The notes below the pieces were generated by a model. It ran no database searches. It saw only the letters and a list, made by a program, of their open reading frames with translations, and had not been told where the DNA came from. The position numbers and the translations under genes are program-made. Source: JAURVT01 sp049059935 (GTDB lineage: Bacteria; Actinomycetota; Actinomycetes; Propionibacteriales; Nocardioidaceae). Taken from it: DNA of 17,730 nt. The stretch is taken from NCBI RefSeq assembly GCF_049059935.1, contig NZ_JBMGQR010000082.1:1-17730 (forward strand). Direction: 5' to 3'. This document shows positions 1 through 6,341 of this stretch, piece after piece (positions within the stretch are counted from its first letter, which is position 1; the number at the start of each line of letters is the position of its first letter).

Positions 1-300
1 CTGGACGCCGATGTCCACGACCTTCTGATCCGGACGGCCGGCCAGCGGGACGGGGCGGTAGCCGATCGCGACGAGGGCCTGCACGAACGCCGTCGGCATG
101 TGGCCGGCGGAGGCGTTGAGGAAGAACAGCCCGGTGACCGGCTGCTCCCACAGCTCCTCGGCGTAGCGCTCGACGCGGTCCCAGCGCGGACGCTCCTCGG
201 CGGTGGGCCTGCGGTTCAGCAGCGTGGTGCCGACCGTGGCGTCGATGTTCTCGCCGTCGACCAGCAGGTAGGTGCGACGCCCCGGCGCCTCGGCTTCCAT
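1..300 (-). CDS. NYN-domain protein, N-terminal 100 residues (partial)
   Basis: Reading leftward from an ATG at 300, the frame stays open to the window edge, so the C-terminus is missing. The N-terminus contains a hydrophobic strand and acidic motif, YLLVDGENID, at about residues 11-20. A second segment follows (LWEQPVTGLFFLNASAG), then a strand reading KVVDIGVQ at the window edge. This pattern of an Asp-containing first strand and a later K-x-VD strand is typical of NYN domains, which are PIN-like folds predicted to be metal-dependent RNases. The substrate is unknown. A TAGAGT hexamer on the minus strand (309-314) lies eight bases before the ATG with no Shine-Dalgarno sequence between them, so the mRNA is probably leaderless or nearly so. 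The neighbouring lipoprotein gene is divergent and need not be related. The family call is fairly firm; nuclease activity is inferred. Confidence 0.75.
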   Translation of the reverse strand, partial: MEAEAPGRRTYLLVDGENIDATVGTTLLNRRPTAEERPRWDRVERYAEELWEQPVTGLFFLNASAGHMPTAFVQALVAIGYRPVPLAGRPDQKVVDIGVQ

Positions 301-308
301 GGGCGGTG

Positions 309-314
309 ACTCTA
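309..314 (-). promoter_or_regulatory. Probable -10 element of the NYN gene
   Basis: The minus strand reads TAGAGT, a good actinobacterial TAnnnT hexamer, eight bases before the ATG at 300. No convincing -35 box is visible 16-19 bases upstream. Transcription would start within one or two bases of the start codon, giving a nearly leaderless mRNA. Confidence 0.4.
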
Positions 315-460
315 CGCCGGGCGACGGCGGCGCGGGCCTCCCCGCGTCACGGCGCGCACGGCGGCGCACCCGCCCGCTCCCCTCGGTCACAGGCGAGAAC
401 CTACGCCAGCCCCTCGTGCGGTGACCGTCCCCGAGGCCCCTGTGGACTGGTCGCGGGCGC

Positions 461-495
461 GAAGAATCACCTGAGCGCTCCTCAGGCAGTTCTTC
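461..495. promoter_or_regulatory. Imperfect 15+5+15 dyad upstream of the lipoprotein gene
   Basis: GAAGAA (461-466) and CCTGAG (470-475) are mirrored by CTCAGG (481-486) and TTCTTC (490-495) around a five-base centre. This matches 12 of 15 paired positions. On the plus strand the inner hairpin is followed by a T-rich run (490-504), so as RNA it resembles a terminator or attenuator. As DNA it could be an operator. Both flanking genes read away from it, so an ordinary end-of-gene terminator is not expected here. The rest of the 301-586 gap shows no gene I can support. Confidence 0.5.
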
Positions 496-502
496 GAATT
501 CT

Positions 503-515
503 TTGCGGCCCGCAA
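503..515. promoter_or_regulatory. Perfect 6-1-6 palindrome TTGCGG-c-CCGCAA
   Basis: A short perfect dyad lies 72 bases before the lipoprotein start and just downstream of the larger dyad at 461-495. Overlapping small palindromes (TTCGAA at 493-498 and GAATTC at 496-501) lie between them. It could be a second operator half or a regulator site. It matches no actinobacterial box I can name with confidence. Confidence 0.35.
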
Positions 516-586
516 CCAACACCGCGACGAGGGTCCGACGAATAACCCGTGACAGAACGTCACCCACTCACCTCGAGGACCTGATC

Positions 587-1282
587 ATGAGCATCTCCAC
601 CGCCAAGCCCCGCACCCGCTTCCTGGCCGGCATCGCCGCCGCCGCCGTCCTCGCCGTCCCCCTCGCCGCGTGCGGCAGCAACAGCAGCGACAGCGCGAGC
701 GCCTCGTCGTCGAGCTCGGCCTCGGCGTCGGCCCCCAAGCCCGTCGCCTCGATCGACGCGCTGTCGGGCGAGAGCACCGCGATCACGCTGGACACCGGCT
801 TCACCGACGCCCTGACCGCGCTCAAGCTGACGCCCGGCACCGTGGGCGACGCGACGCTCGCCGACGGCGCCCTGAGCTTCCCGATCACCGGCGGCAACGT
901 GACCGTCTTCAAGCCCGGCACCGTCTCGCCCTACGTCATCGGCCAGATCCAGCACGTCGGCTCGGGCCTGTCGCTCACCGCCGGCGACACCAAGGTCGAG
1001 CTGACCAACCTCAACGTCGACCCGGGCGTCTCGCGGGTCTACGGCGACGTGTCGGTCAACGGCAAGGTCGCAGCCCAGAGCGCGTACCTGTTCCAGCTCG
1101 ACGGCCGCACGCTCAAGCCCCTCGAGACCCAGGGCGACACTGCCGTCCTCGAGGGCACCAAGGTCGAGATCTCGCCGGTCGCGGCGGACCTGCTGAACCA
1201 GACCTTCAAGACCGACGCCGTCAAGGCCGGCCTGCTGGTCGGCATCGCGAAGATCACCGTCAACACGACGCCCGCGAGCTGA
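587..1282 (+). CDS. Secreted lipoprotein of unknown function with a beta-rich domain
   Basis: The predicted protein has 231 residues. I chose the ATG at 587 because a GAGG ribosome-binding site (575-578) lies at good spacing and because a lipoprotein signal peptide begins at once: basic residues, a hydrophobic core, and the lipobox LAAC with the lipidated Cys at residue 29. A Ser/Ala linker of about 20 residues follows. The rest is a compact domain rich in Thr, Val and Gly, with segments such as LSFPITGGNVTVF, HVGSGLSLTAGDTKVELTNL and YGDVSVNGKVAAQ. These suggest an all-beta fold. The repeated GxLSL/VELTNL style recalls HtaA-like and related surface domains, but this is only a resemblance. 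There are no catalytic motifs. It is probably anchored on the outer face of the membrane. It is transcribed alone and followed by a strong hairpin terminator, and its upstream gap holds two dyads. Confidence 0.85.
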   Translation: MSISTAKPRTRFLAGIAAAAVLAVPLAACGSNSSDSASASSSSSASASAPKPVASIDALSGESTAITLDTGFTDALTALKLTPGTVGDATLADGALSFPITGGNVTVFKPGTVSPYVIGQIQHVGSGLSLTAGDTKVELTNLNVDPGVSRVYGDVSVNGKVAAQSAYLFQLDGRTLKPLETQGDTAVLEGTKVEISPVAADLLNQTFKTDAVKAGLLVGIAKITVNTTPAS

Positions 1283-1294
1283 CGCTCCCCGTCT

Positions 1295-1328
1295 CCGGTG
1301 TCGCGGGTCGTGGTCCCCGCGGCACCGG
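1295..1328 (+). terminator. Strong hairpin terminator after the lipoprotein gene
   Basis: A 13-base-pair stem with one G-U pair pairs CCGGTGTCGCGGG (1295-1307) with CCCGCGGCACCGG (1316-1328) around an eight-base loop. It starts 12 bases after the stop codon. There is no T-run, which is common for high-GC actinobacteria. Confidence 0.75.
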
Positions 1329-1356
1329 ACGCTCGCGTCCTGTCGGTGGCACGCCC

Positions 1357-1362
1357 TAGGTT
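1357..1362 (+). promoter_or_regulatory. Possible -10 element (TAGGTT) of the VOC gene
   Basis: TAGGTT fits TAnnnT and lies 35 bases before the ATG at 1398, which would leave a leader of about 29 bases containing the GGGAG ribosome-binding site. No clear -35 box is visible. Confidence 0.35.
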
Positions 1363-1397
1363 CGGGCGCACGACACACACGGACGCAGGGAGCGGAC

Positions 1398-2171
1398 ATG
1401 AGCACGGTGACCACCAACCAGCCTCTCGGGACCCCCACCTGGATCGACCTCGGGGTGCCCGACCTCGACGCCGCCAAGGCCTTCTACGAGGCCCTGTTCG
1501 GGTGGCGGTACGAGACGGCGCCCGCCGAGCGCGGCCACTACACGACCTGCCTGCTGGACGACGGCAGACGGGTCGGCGCGCTCGCCCCGCAGGCCGAGCC
1601 CAGCGACGTCACCTACTGGAACGTCTACCTCGCCACGCCCGACTGCGACGCCACCGTCGCCCGCGCCGTGGCCGCGGGCGCCTCGGTCGACTTCGGCCCC
1701 GACGACCTCGGCGACCTCGGCCGGATGGCCGCGCTGCGCGACCCCGACGGGTTGCCCTTCGCGCTGTGGCAGGGCCGCGAGCACGTCGGGTGCGGCGCCG
1801 TCAACGAGCCGGCGGCGCTGCTGCGCAACGACCTCGTCGTGCCCGACGCGGCCAGGGCCCGCGAGTTCTACCCGGCGGTCTTCGACTTCACCCTCGACGT
1901 CAACGAGTTCCTCGGCGACGACGACTTCACCTTCCTGCGCCGCCCCGACGGCCACGAGGTGGGCGGCATCATCGGCGACCCCGACGTCCGGCGCCCCGGC
2001 TGGGACGTGCTGTTCCAGGTGGAGTCGGCCGACGAGTCCGTCGAGCGGGTGCTGGCCGCCGGCGGCAGCGTCGTCACCCCGGCGCACGACATGCCCTACG
2101 GCCGCCTCGCCACCGTCGCCGACCCGTTCGGCACCGAGCTGTCGCTCGGCCAGACGATCGCCCAGCACTGA
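1398..2171 (+). CDS. Two-domain VOC (glyoxalase/bleomycin-resistance) family protein
   Basis: The predicted protein has 257 residues and two tandem VOC domains, at about residues 10-125 and 135-255. Each begins with the typical strand-helix pattern: WIDLGVPDLDAAKAFYEALFGW, and LVVPDAARAREFYPAVFDF. Each ends with an ADPFG/RDPDG-type turn (AALRDPDGLPFALWQ; ATVADPFGTELSLGQ). The overall layout matches the Cfp30B-like VOC proteins of actinobacteria, whose substrate is not settled. VOC domains usually bind a divalent metal and act on small electrophiles, or sequester compounds. The specific reaction cannot be read from the sequence. The ATG at 1398 has GGGAG at 1388-1392 as ribosome-binding site. 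The gene appears monocistronic and converges on the alcohol dehydrogenase gene across a shared hairpin. Confidence 0.88.
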   Translation: MSTVTTNQPLGTPTWIDLGVPDLDAAKAFYEALFGWRYETAPAERGHYTTCLLDDGRRVGALAPQAEPSDVTYWNVYLATPDCDATVARAVAAGASVDFGPDDLGDLGRMAALRDPDGLPFALWQGREHVGCGAVNEPAALLRNDLVVPDAARAREFYPAVFDFTLDVNEFLGDDDFTFLRRPDGHEVGGIIGDPDVRRPGWDVLFQVESADESVERVLAAGGSVVTPAHDMPYGRLATVADPFGTELSLGQTIAQH

Positions 2172-2188
2172 GGCTCGCAGCACGCGCC

Positions 2189-2224
2189 GACGCCCCGCCG
2201 GACCGCGCGGTCCGACGGGGCGTC
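2189..2224. terminator. Very stable bidirectional hairpin between convergent genes
   Basis: GACGCCCCG (2189-2197) pairs with CGGGGCGTC (2216-2224), and inside it CGGACC pairs with GGTCCG around a GCGC loop. Only one position is mismatched (c2198/a2215), giving 15 pairs, nearly all G-C. It lies 17 bases after the VOC stop and 14 bases past the dehydrogenase stop on the other strand, so it can end transcription from both sides. Confidence 0.8.
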
Positions 2225-2238
2225 GAGGTCGTCGTCGA

Positions 2239-3297
2239 TCAGGCGTCGGCGAGCGCCTGCATGTCGATCACGAAGCGGTAGCGCACGTCGCTCGCGACCA
2301 CGCGCTCGTAGGCCTCGTCGACCGCCGTGGGCTCGGGCGGCAGCACCTCGACCTCCGAGCCGATGCCGTGCTCGGCGCAGAAGTCGAGCATCTCCTGGGT
2401 CTCGCGGATGCCACCGATCTTGGAGCCGGCGAGGCTGCGACGCATGCCGGCCAGGGAGAAGGCGTGGTAGCTGTCGGCGTCGGCGGGGATGCCCACGTTG
2501 ACCATGGTGCCGTTCAGGCGCAGCAGCGACAGGTAGCGGTCCACCGGCAGCGTCGCCGCCACCGTGTTGACGATCAGGTCGAACGTGCCGCGCAGGTCCT
2601 TGAACGTCTGGCGGTCCTCGGTGGCGTGGTAGTGGTCGGCGCCCAGACGCAGCCCGTCCTCCTGCTTCTTGAGCGACTGGCTGAGCACGGTGACCTCGGC
2701 GCCCATCGCCGCAGCGATCTTGACGCCCATGTGGCCGAGTCCGCCCATGCCGACGATGGCGACCTTCTTGCCCGGGCCGGCACCCCAGTGGTGCAGCGGG
2801 GAGAACACCGTGATGCCGGCGCACAGCAGCGGCGCGGCCTCGTCGAGCGCGATGCCCTCGGGGATCTTGAGCGTGTAGTCCTCGTCCACCACGGTCTGCT
2901 TGCTGTAGCCGCCGTAGGTGTCGCCGCCCTCGTAGTAGCGGCCGTTGTACGTCGCCACCTCGCCCTTGAGGCAGTACTGCTCCTCGCCGGCCAGGCAGTT
3001 CTCGCACTCGCGGCACGAGTCGACGAAGCAGCCGACCCCGGCGTGGTCGCCCACCTGGAACCGGGTGACCTCGTCACCGACGGCCGTCACGACGCCGGCG
3101 ATCTCGTGACCGGGCACCATCGGGAAGATGCCCTCGGCCCACTCGTCGCGCGCCTGGTGGATGTCGGAGTGGCAGATGCCGCAGTACGCGACGTCGATCA
3201 GCACGTCCTTCGGACCGACGTCTCGGCGCTCGATGGTGGTGACCTCGAACTTCTCGTTCGCGGCGGGGGTGGCGAGGGCGGTGACGGTCAACGTCAT
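2239..3297 (-). CDS. NADP-type zinc alcohol dehydrogenase (YahK/AdhC/cinnamyl-alcohol class)
   Basis: The predicted protein has 352 residues, a usual length for medium-chain dehydrogenases. Catalytic zinc ligands are visible as Cys39 (CGICHSD) and His64-Glu65 (PGHE), with a later Cys in PLLCAGIT. The structural zinc site is Cys95, Cys98, Cys101 and Cys109. The Rossmann motif GMGGLGH lies near residues 184-190 and is followed by VTVLSQSLKKQED; Ser and Lys there suit NADPH rather than NADH. The close match is to the YahK/AdhC aldehyde reductase branch, which reduces a broad set of aldehydes to alcohols. The start at 3297 is supported by AGGAG on the minus strand (3308-3312). A TACCGT hexamer at 3339-3344 is a possible -10 box. 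The gene is transcribed alone, divergent from the HhH-GPD gene. The physiological substrate is unknown. Confidence 0.9.
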   Translation of the reverse strand: MTLTVTALATPAANEKFEVTTIERRDVGPKDVLIDVAYCGICHSDIHQARDEWAEGIFPMVPGHEIAGVVTAVGDEVTRFQVGDHAGVGCFVDSCRECENCLAGEEQYCLKGEVATYNGRYYEGGDTYGGYSKQTVVDEDYTLKIPEGIALDEAAPLLCAGITVFSPLHHWGAGPGKKVAIVGMGGLGHMGVKIAAAMGAEVTVLSQSLKKQEDGLRLGADHYHATEDRQTFKDLRGTFDLIVNTVAATLPVDRYLSLLRLNGTMVNVGIPADADSYHAFSLAGMRRSLAGSKIGGIRETQEMLDFCAEHGIGSEVEVLPPEPTAVDEAYERVVASDVRYRFVIDMQALADA

Positions 3298-3338
3298 GAA
3301 CGGGGTGCTCCTTGCGGTCGTGGTCTGGTCCGTCCTCG

Positions 3339-3344
3339 ACGGTA
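3339..3344 (-). promoter_or_regulatory. Possible -10 element (TACCGT) of the alcohol dehydrogenase gene
   Basis: The minus strand reads TACCGT, a TAnnnT match 41 bases before the ATG. A leader of about 35 bases containing AGGAG would result. The -35 region is weak. Confidence 0.35.
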
Positions 3345-3403
3345 GGGGCCGGTGGCCGCCCAGGCACGCCGAGCGCAGGTGGCGAGACTCACGCGGGTCG
3401 GGC

Positions 3404-3415
3404 GATGATCGGGCC
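3404..3415 (+). promoter_or_regulatory. Candidate leaderless promoter -10 (GATGAT, six bases before ATG)
   Basis: GATGAT (3404-3409) is followed by exactly six bases and then the ATG at 3416. No Shine-Dalgarno sequence is visible. TGGCGA at 3380-3385, 18 bases upstream, is a weak -35 candidate. The same spacing recurs before several other genes in the window. Confidence 0.35.
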
Positions 3416-4000
3416 ATGCCTCCTGCACTCCACCTCACCGGCGACGACGCCGCCGACGCCCTGCTGTCCGACGACGACCTCGCGCTGCTGGTCGGCATGC
3501 TGCTCGACCAGCAGGTGCCGATGGAGACCGCGTTCGTCGGGCCGAAGAAGCTCGCCGACCGCCTCGGCTCGTTCGACGCCGGCGTGATCGCCGACCACGA
3601 CCCCGAGGAGTTCGCGACGATCTGCGCCACCACCCCCGCGGTGCACCGGTACCCCGGGTCGATGGCGACCCGCATCCAGGCGCTCTGCGCCTATCTCGTC
3701 GAGCACCACGGCGGACGCGTCCAGGCGATCTGGACCGATGGCGACCCCGACGGCCGCGAGGTCCTCAAGCGCCTCAAGGCGCTGCCCGGCTTCGGCGACC
3801 AGAAGGCCCGGATCTTCCTCGCCCTGCTCGGCAAGCAGCGCGGCGTCACCCCCGACGGCTGGCGCGAGGCGGCCGGGGCGTACGGCGACGACGACGCGCG
3901 TCGCTCCATCGCCGACGTCGTCGACGCCGACACCCTCGGTCAGGTGCGGGCGTTCAAGAAGGAGCAGAAGGCGGCCGCCAGGGCAGCCAAGCAGTCCTAG
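3416..4000 (+). CDS. HhH-GPD-type base-excision-repair family protein (short actinobacterial type)
   Basis: The predicted protein has 194 residues. The N-terminal half holds LLVGMLLDQQVPMETAFVGPKKLADRLG (about 23-51), the helix that in this superfamily reads LLSQQ...A. A helix-hairpin-helix follows at about 120-131 (LKALPGFGDQKA), then GVTPDGWREAAG with Asp147 where the GPD aspartate is expected. It has no C-terminal Cys cluster, so no iron-sulfur site of the EndoIII/MutY kind. The length and motifs fit the small uncharacterised actinobacterial HhH-GPD family (TIGR03252 type). DNA glycosylase activity is inferred and the lesion is unknown. The C-terminus is a Lys/Ala-rich tail (FKKEQKAAARAAKQS) that may aid DNA binding. 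The first in-frame ATG after the promoter was chosen; no ribosome-binding site is visible, so a leaderless start is likely. Confidence 0.85.
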   Translation: MPPALHLTGDDAADALLSDDDLALLVGMLLDQQVPMETAFVGPKKLADRLGSFDAGVIADHDPEEFATICATTPAVHRYPGSMATRIQALCAYLVEHHGGRVQAIWTDGDPDGREVLKRLKALPGFGDQKARIFLALLGKQRGVTPDGWREAAGAYGDDDARRSIADVVDADTLGQVRAFKKEQKAAARAAKQS

Positions 4001-4014
4001 GGCACGGCGGAGGT

Positions 4015-4044
4015 TTGCGACCCGCCGCTCGGGGGAACTAGGCG
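4015..4044 (+). promoter_or_regulatory. Probable promoter of the M14 carboxypeptidase gene
   Basis: TTGCGA (4015-4020) and TAGGCG (4039-4044) are separated by 18 bases, a plausible sigma-70-type pair. A start near 4051 would leave a leader of about 40 bases with the strong AAGGGAG site before the GTG. The spacer contains CCGCCG, which can pair with CGGCGG at 4005-4010 upstream. Confidence 0.45.
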
Positions 4045-4091
4045 GGTACCGCTGCCGCCCGACGGACGGGTGGCCCGAAGGGAGCCCCTCC

Positions 4092-6245
4092 GTGCGACCA
4101 CCCACACCCCTGAGGCGACGGGCACGATCCCCGCTCGCCGCCTTCACCCTGACCGTCGCCGCGCTGACCGGCGGCATGCTCGTCGCGCCCGGCGCCTCGG
4201 CCGAGGACGACACCACCGACCCCGAGGCCGCGCGGCTGAAGTCCGGCACGTCGAGCCTCGTCGTCGTCGACGCCACCTCCCAGAAGGAACGGTCGAAGGT
4301 GGCCGCCCTCGGCATCGACACCACCTCGAAGGTCACGCCCGACGGCCTGCAGGCCGTGCTCCACGGCCCCGCCGACGCCAAGGTCCTGCGTGAGGCGGGC
4401 TTCGACTTCACCGTGAAGGACGCCGACCTCGCGGCCACCGAGCGCAAGAACACCGCCGCCGACCGGGAGTACGCGCGGACGACCGCGCGCTCGCCGCTGC
4501 CCAGCGGACGCACGTCGTACCGCACCCTCGCCGACTACAACGCCGAGCTCACCAAGCTCGCCCGCACCTACCCCGACCTGGTCAAGCCGATCACGCTGAG
4601 GAACAAGTCGGTCGAGGGCCGGGCGGTCCGCGGCATCGAGATCACCACGAACGCCAAGAACACCGCCGACGGCAAGCCGGTCTTCCTCCAGATGGGCCTG
4701 CACCACGCCCGCGAGTGGCCCACCGGCGAGCACGTCATGGAGTACGCCTACGACCTGCTGCAGAACTACGAGAGCCGCTCGGGCGACGCCCGCGCCAAGC
4801 GCATCGTGGCCGGCTCGCGCACGATCATCGTCCCGGTGGTCAACCCCGACGGGTTCGACATCTCCCGCTCGGCCACGCCGCTCGGCAACTTCACCACGTT
4901 CGACTACGAGATGAAGCGCAAGAACTGCGCGATCTCGAAGAACACCCCGGCGGCCCTGCTCGGCGGCACCTGCGACGACAACCTCGCCGGACGTCTGCGC
5001 GGCACCGACCTGAACCGCAACTACCCCGGCTTCTGGGGCGGCAACGGCGCCTCGCCGATCTGGTCCAACGACACCTACCGCGGTGACGCGCCCGGCGGCG
5101 AGCCCGAGGTCGACAACATCCGTCGCCTCATCTCGCAGCGCCAGGTGGTCAGCCTGATCTCGAACCACACCTACTCCAACCTCGTGCTGCGCCCGCCGAG
5201 CCTGGCCTCCACCGGCCAGTCGCCCGACGAGCCCGCCTACGCGGCGCTCGGGCAGAAGCTCGTCGACGCCAACGGCTACACCAACCAGGCCTCGTACCAG
5301 CTGTACGACACCTCCGGCTCGACCGAGGACTGGAGCTACTGGAACACCGGCGGCTTCGGCTTCACCTTCGAGATCGGCGCCACCGAGTTCCACCCGCAGT
5401 ACGAGGAGGGCGTCGTCGCCGAGTACCTCGGCCTGCAGCCCTCCCCGGGCGCGGGCACCGGTGGCAACCGCGAGGCCTACTACCAGATGTCGCTGGCGAC
5501 CCTGGACAAGAAGCTGCACTCCACCCTCACCGGCCAGGCGCCCAAGGGCCACACGCTGAAGATCCGCAAGAACTTCGTCTCGCAGACCTCCGACGTGATC
5601 CGCCCCGACGGCTCCGAGGGTCCGTCGATCCCCTACGAGGACACGCTGACCAGCAGCTACGCCTCGAAGGGCGGCACCTTCACCTGGGCGGTCAACCCGT
5701 CCACCCGCCCGATCGTGGCGGGCCGTTACGGACGCGACCCGGTCGCGCCGCCGCAGGAGGGCGTCACCCTCACCAACCCCGCCGGCATCCCCGCCGTCGG
5801 CGCCACCGAGGAGTCGACGTTCACGATCAAGGGACAGCCCGAGGTCGACAACGGCACCGCCACCGTCTCGGTCGGCTGGCCGGGTCGCTCCGGTGACGAG
5901 GCCGTGGACTGGGACGTCGAGATCATCGGCCCCGACGGCGCCCCCGTCGCGTCCGCCGGCACGCTCGACAACCCGGAGGTGGCGACGCTCGTCGACCCCA
6001 AGCCCGGCGAGTACACCGTGCGCGTGACCAACTACGCCGGCGGCGCCGCGGCGACGGACTGGGCCGGCACCGTGGCCTTCCGCTCCCCCGACCCGCCGTC
6101 GTACTCGGGCATCAAGGAGTCGTGGACGCTCACCTGCGTCAAGGACTCCAACGGCAAGGTCGTGACGACGCGCGACGTCGTCGTCGACCGCGGCAAGACC
6201 CGCAACCTCGGAGGTGTCTGCAACCGCGCGCAGGCCAAGCGCTGA
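4092..6245 (+). CDS. Secreted M14-family zinc carboxypeptidase
   Basis: The predicted protein has 717 residues. I chose the GTG at 4092 because AAGGGAG (4078-4084) lies seven bases upstream and a Sec signal peptide follows at once: Arg-rich start, hydrophobic core, and GASA before EDDTTD. A propeptide-like region runs to about residue 130. The M14 catalytic domain follows: zinc ligands His205 and Glu208 (HHAREWPTGE) and His359 (SNHTYSNLVLRPP), substrate-binding GTDLNRNYP at 304-312, and the catalytic Glu427 (FTFEIGATEFHP). From about residue 480 a second beta-rich region continues to the end, including GEYTVRVTNYAGG; it may be a binding or chaperone domain. The enzyme should remove C-terminal residues from peptides outside the cell. 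All key catalytic residues seem present. Two Cys near the C-terminus (LTCVKD and GGVCNR) may form a disulfide. It is a single gene followed by a strong hairpin. Confidence 0.92.
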   Translation: MRPPTPLRRRARSPLAAFTLTVAALTGGMLVAPGASAEDDTTDPEAARLKSGTSSLVVVDATSQKERSKVAALGIDTTSKVTPDGLQAVLHGPADAKVLREAGFDFTVKDADLAATERKNTAADREYARTTARSPLPSGRTSYRTLADYNAELTKLARTYPDLVKPITLRNKSVEGRAVRGIEITTNAKNTADGKPVFLQMGLHHAREWPTGEHVMEYAYDLLQNYESRSGDARAKRIVAGSRTIIVPVVNPDGFDISRSATPLGNFTTFDYEMKRKNCAISKNTPAALLGGTCDDNLAGRLRGTDLNRNYPGFWGGNGASPIWSNDTYRGDAPGGEPEVDNIRRLISQRQVVSLISNHTYSNLVLRPPSLASTGQSPDEPAYAALGQKLVDANGYTNQASYQLYDTSGSTEDWSYWNTGGFGFTFEIGATEFHPQYEEGVVAEYLGLQPSPGAGTGGNREAYYQMSLATLDKKLHSTLTGQAPKGHTLKIRKNFVSQTSDVIRPDGSEGPSIPYEDTLTSSYASKGGTFTWAVNPSTRPIVAGRYGRDPVAPPQEGVTLTNPAGIPAVGATEESTFTIKGQPEVDNGTATVSVGWPGRSGDEAVDWDVEIIGPDGAPVASAGTLDNPEVATLVDPKPGEYTVRVTNYAGGAAATDWAGTVAFRSPDPPSYSGIKESWTLTCVKDSNGKVVTTRDVVVDRGKTRNLGGVCNRAQAKR

Positions 6246-6262
6246 GCCACACCCCCACCACC

Positions 6263-6294
6263 GGGCCCCGTCGGTCGCACGACCGGCGGGGTCC
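6263..6294 (+). terminator. Strong hairpin terminator after the carboxypeptidase gene
   Basis: A 14-base-pair stem with two G-U pairs is formed by GGGCCCCGTCGGTC (6263-6276) and GACCGGCGGGGTCC (6281-6294) around the loop GCAC. It starts 18 bases after the stop codon. Confidence 0.8.
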
Positions 6295-6329
6295 GGTGCG
6301 TCCGGCACCGGGACGTCGCCGGCGGGTCG

Positions 6330-6341
6330 TACCCTCGTCGG
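6330..6341 (+). promoter_or_regulatory. Candidate leaderless -10 (TACCCT) of the GH3 gene
   Basis: TACCCT (6330-6335) lies exactly six bases before the GTG at 6342, which would put the transcription start on the start codon. There is no Shine-Dalgarno sequence, and no clear -35 box. Confidence 0.45.

Noticed and set aside
1355..1366. CCTAGGTTCGGG considered as a half IdeR box.
   Set aside because: Only a few bases match the 19-base IdeR consensus, and no second half is present.
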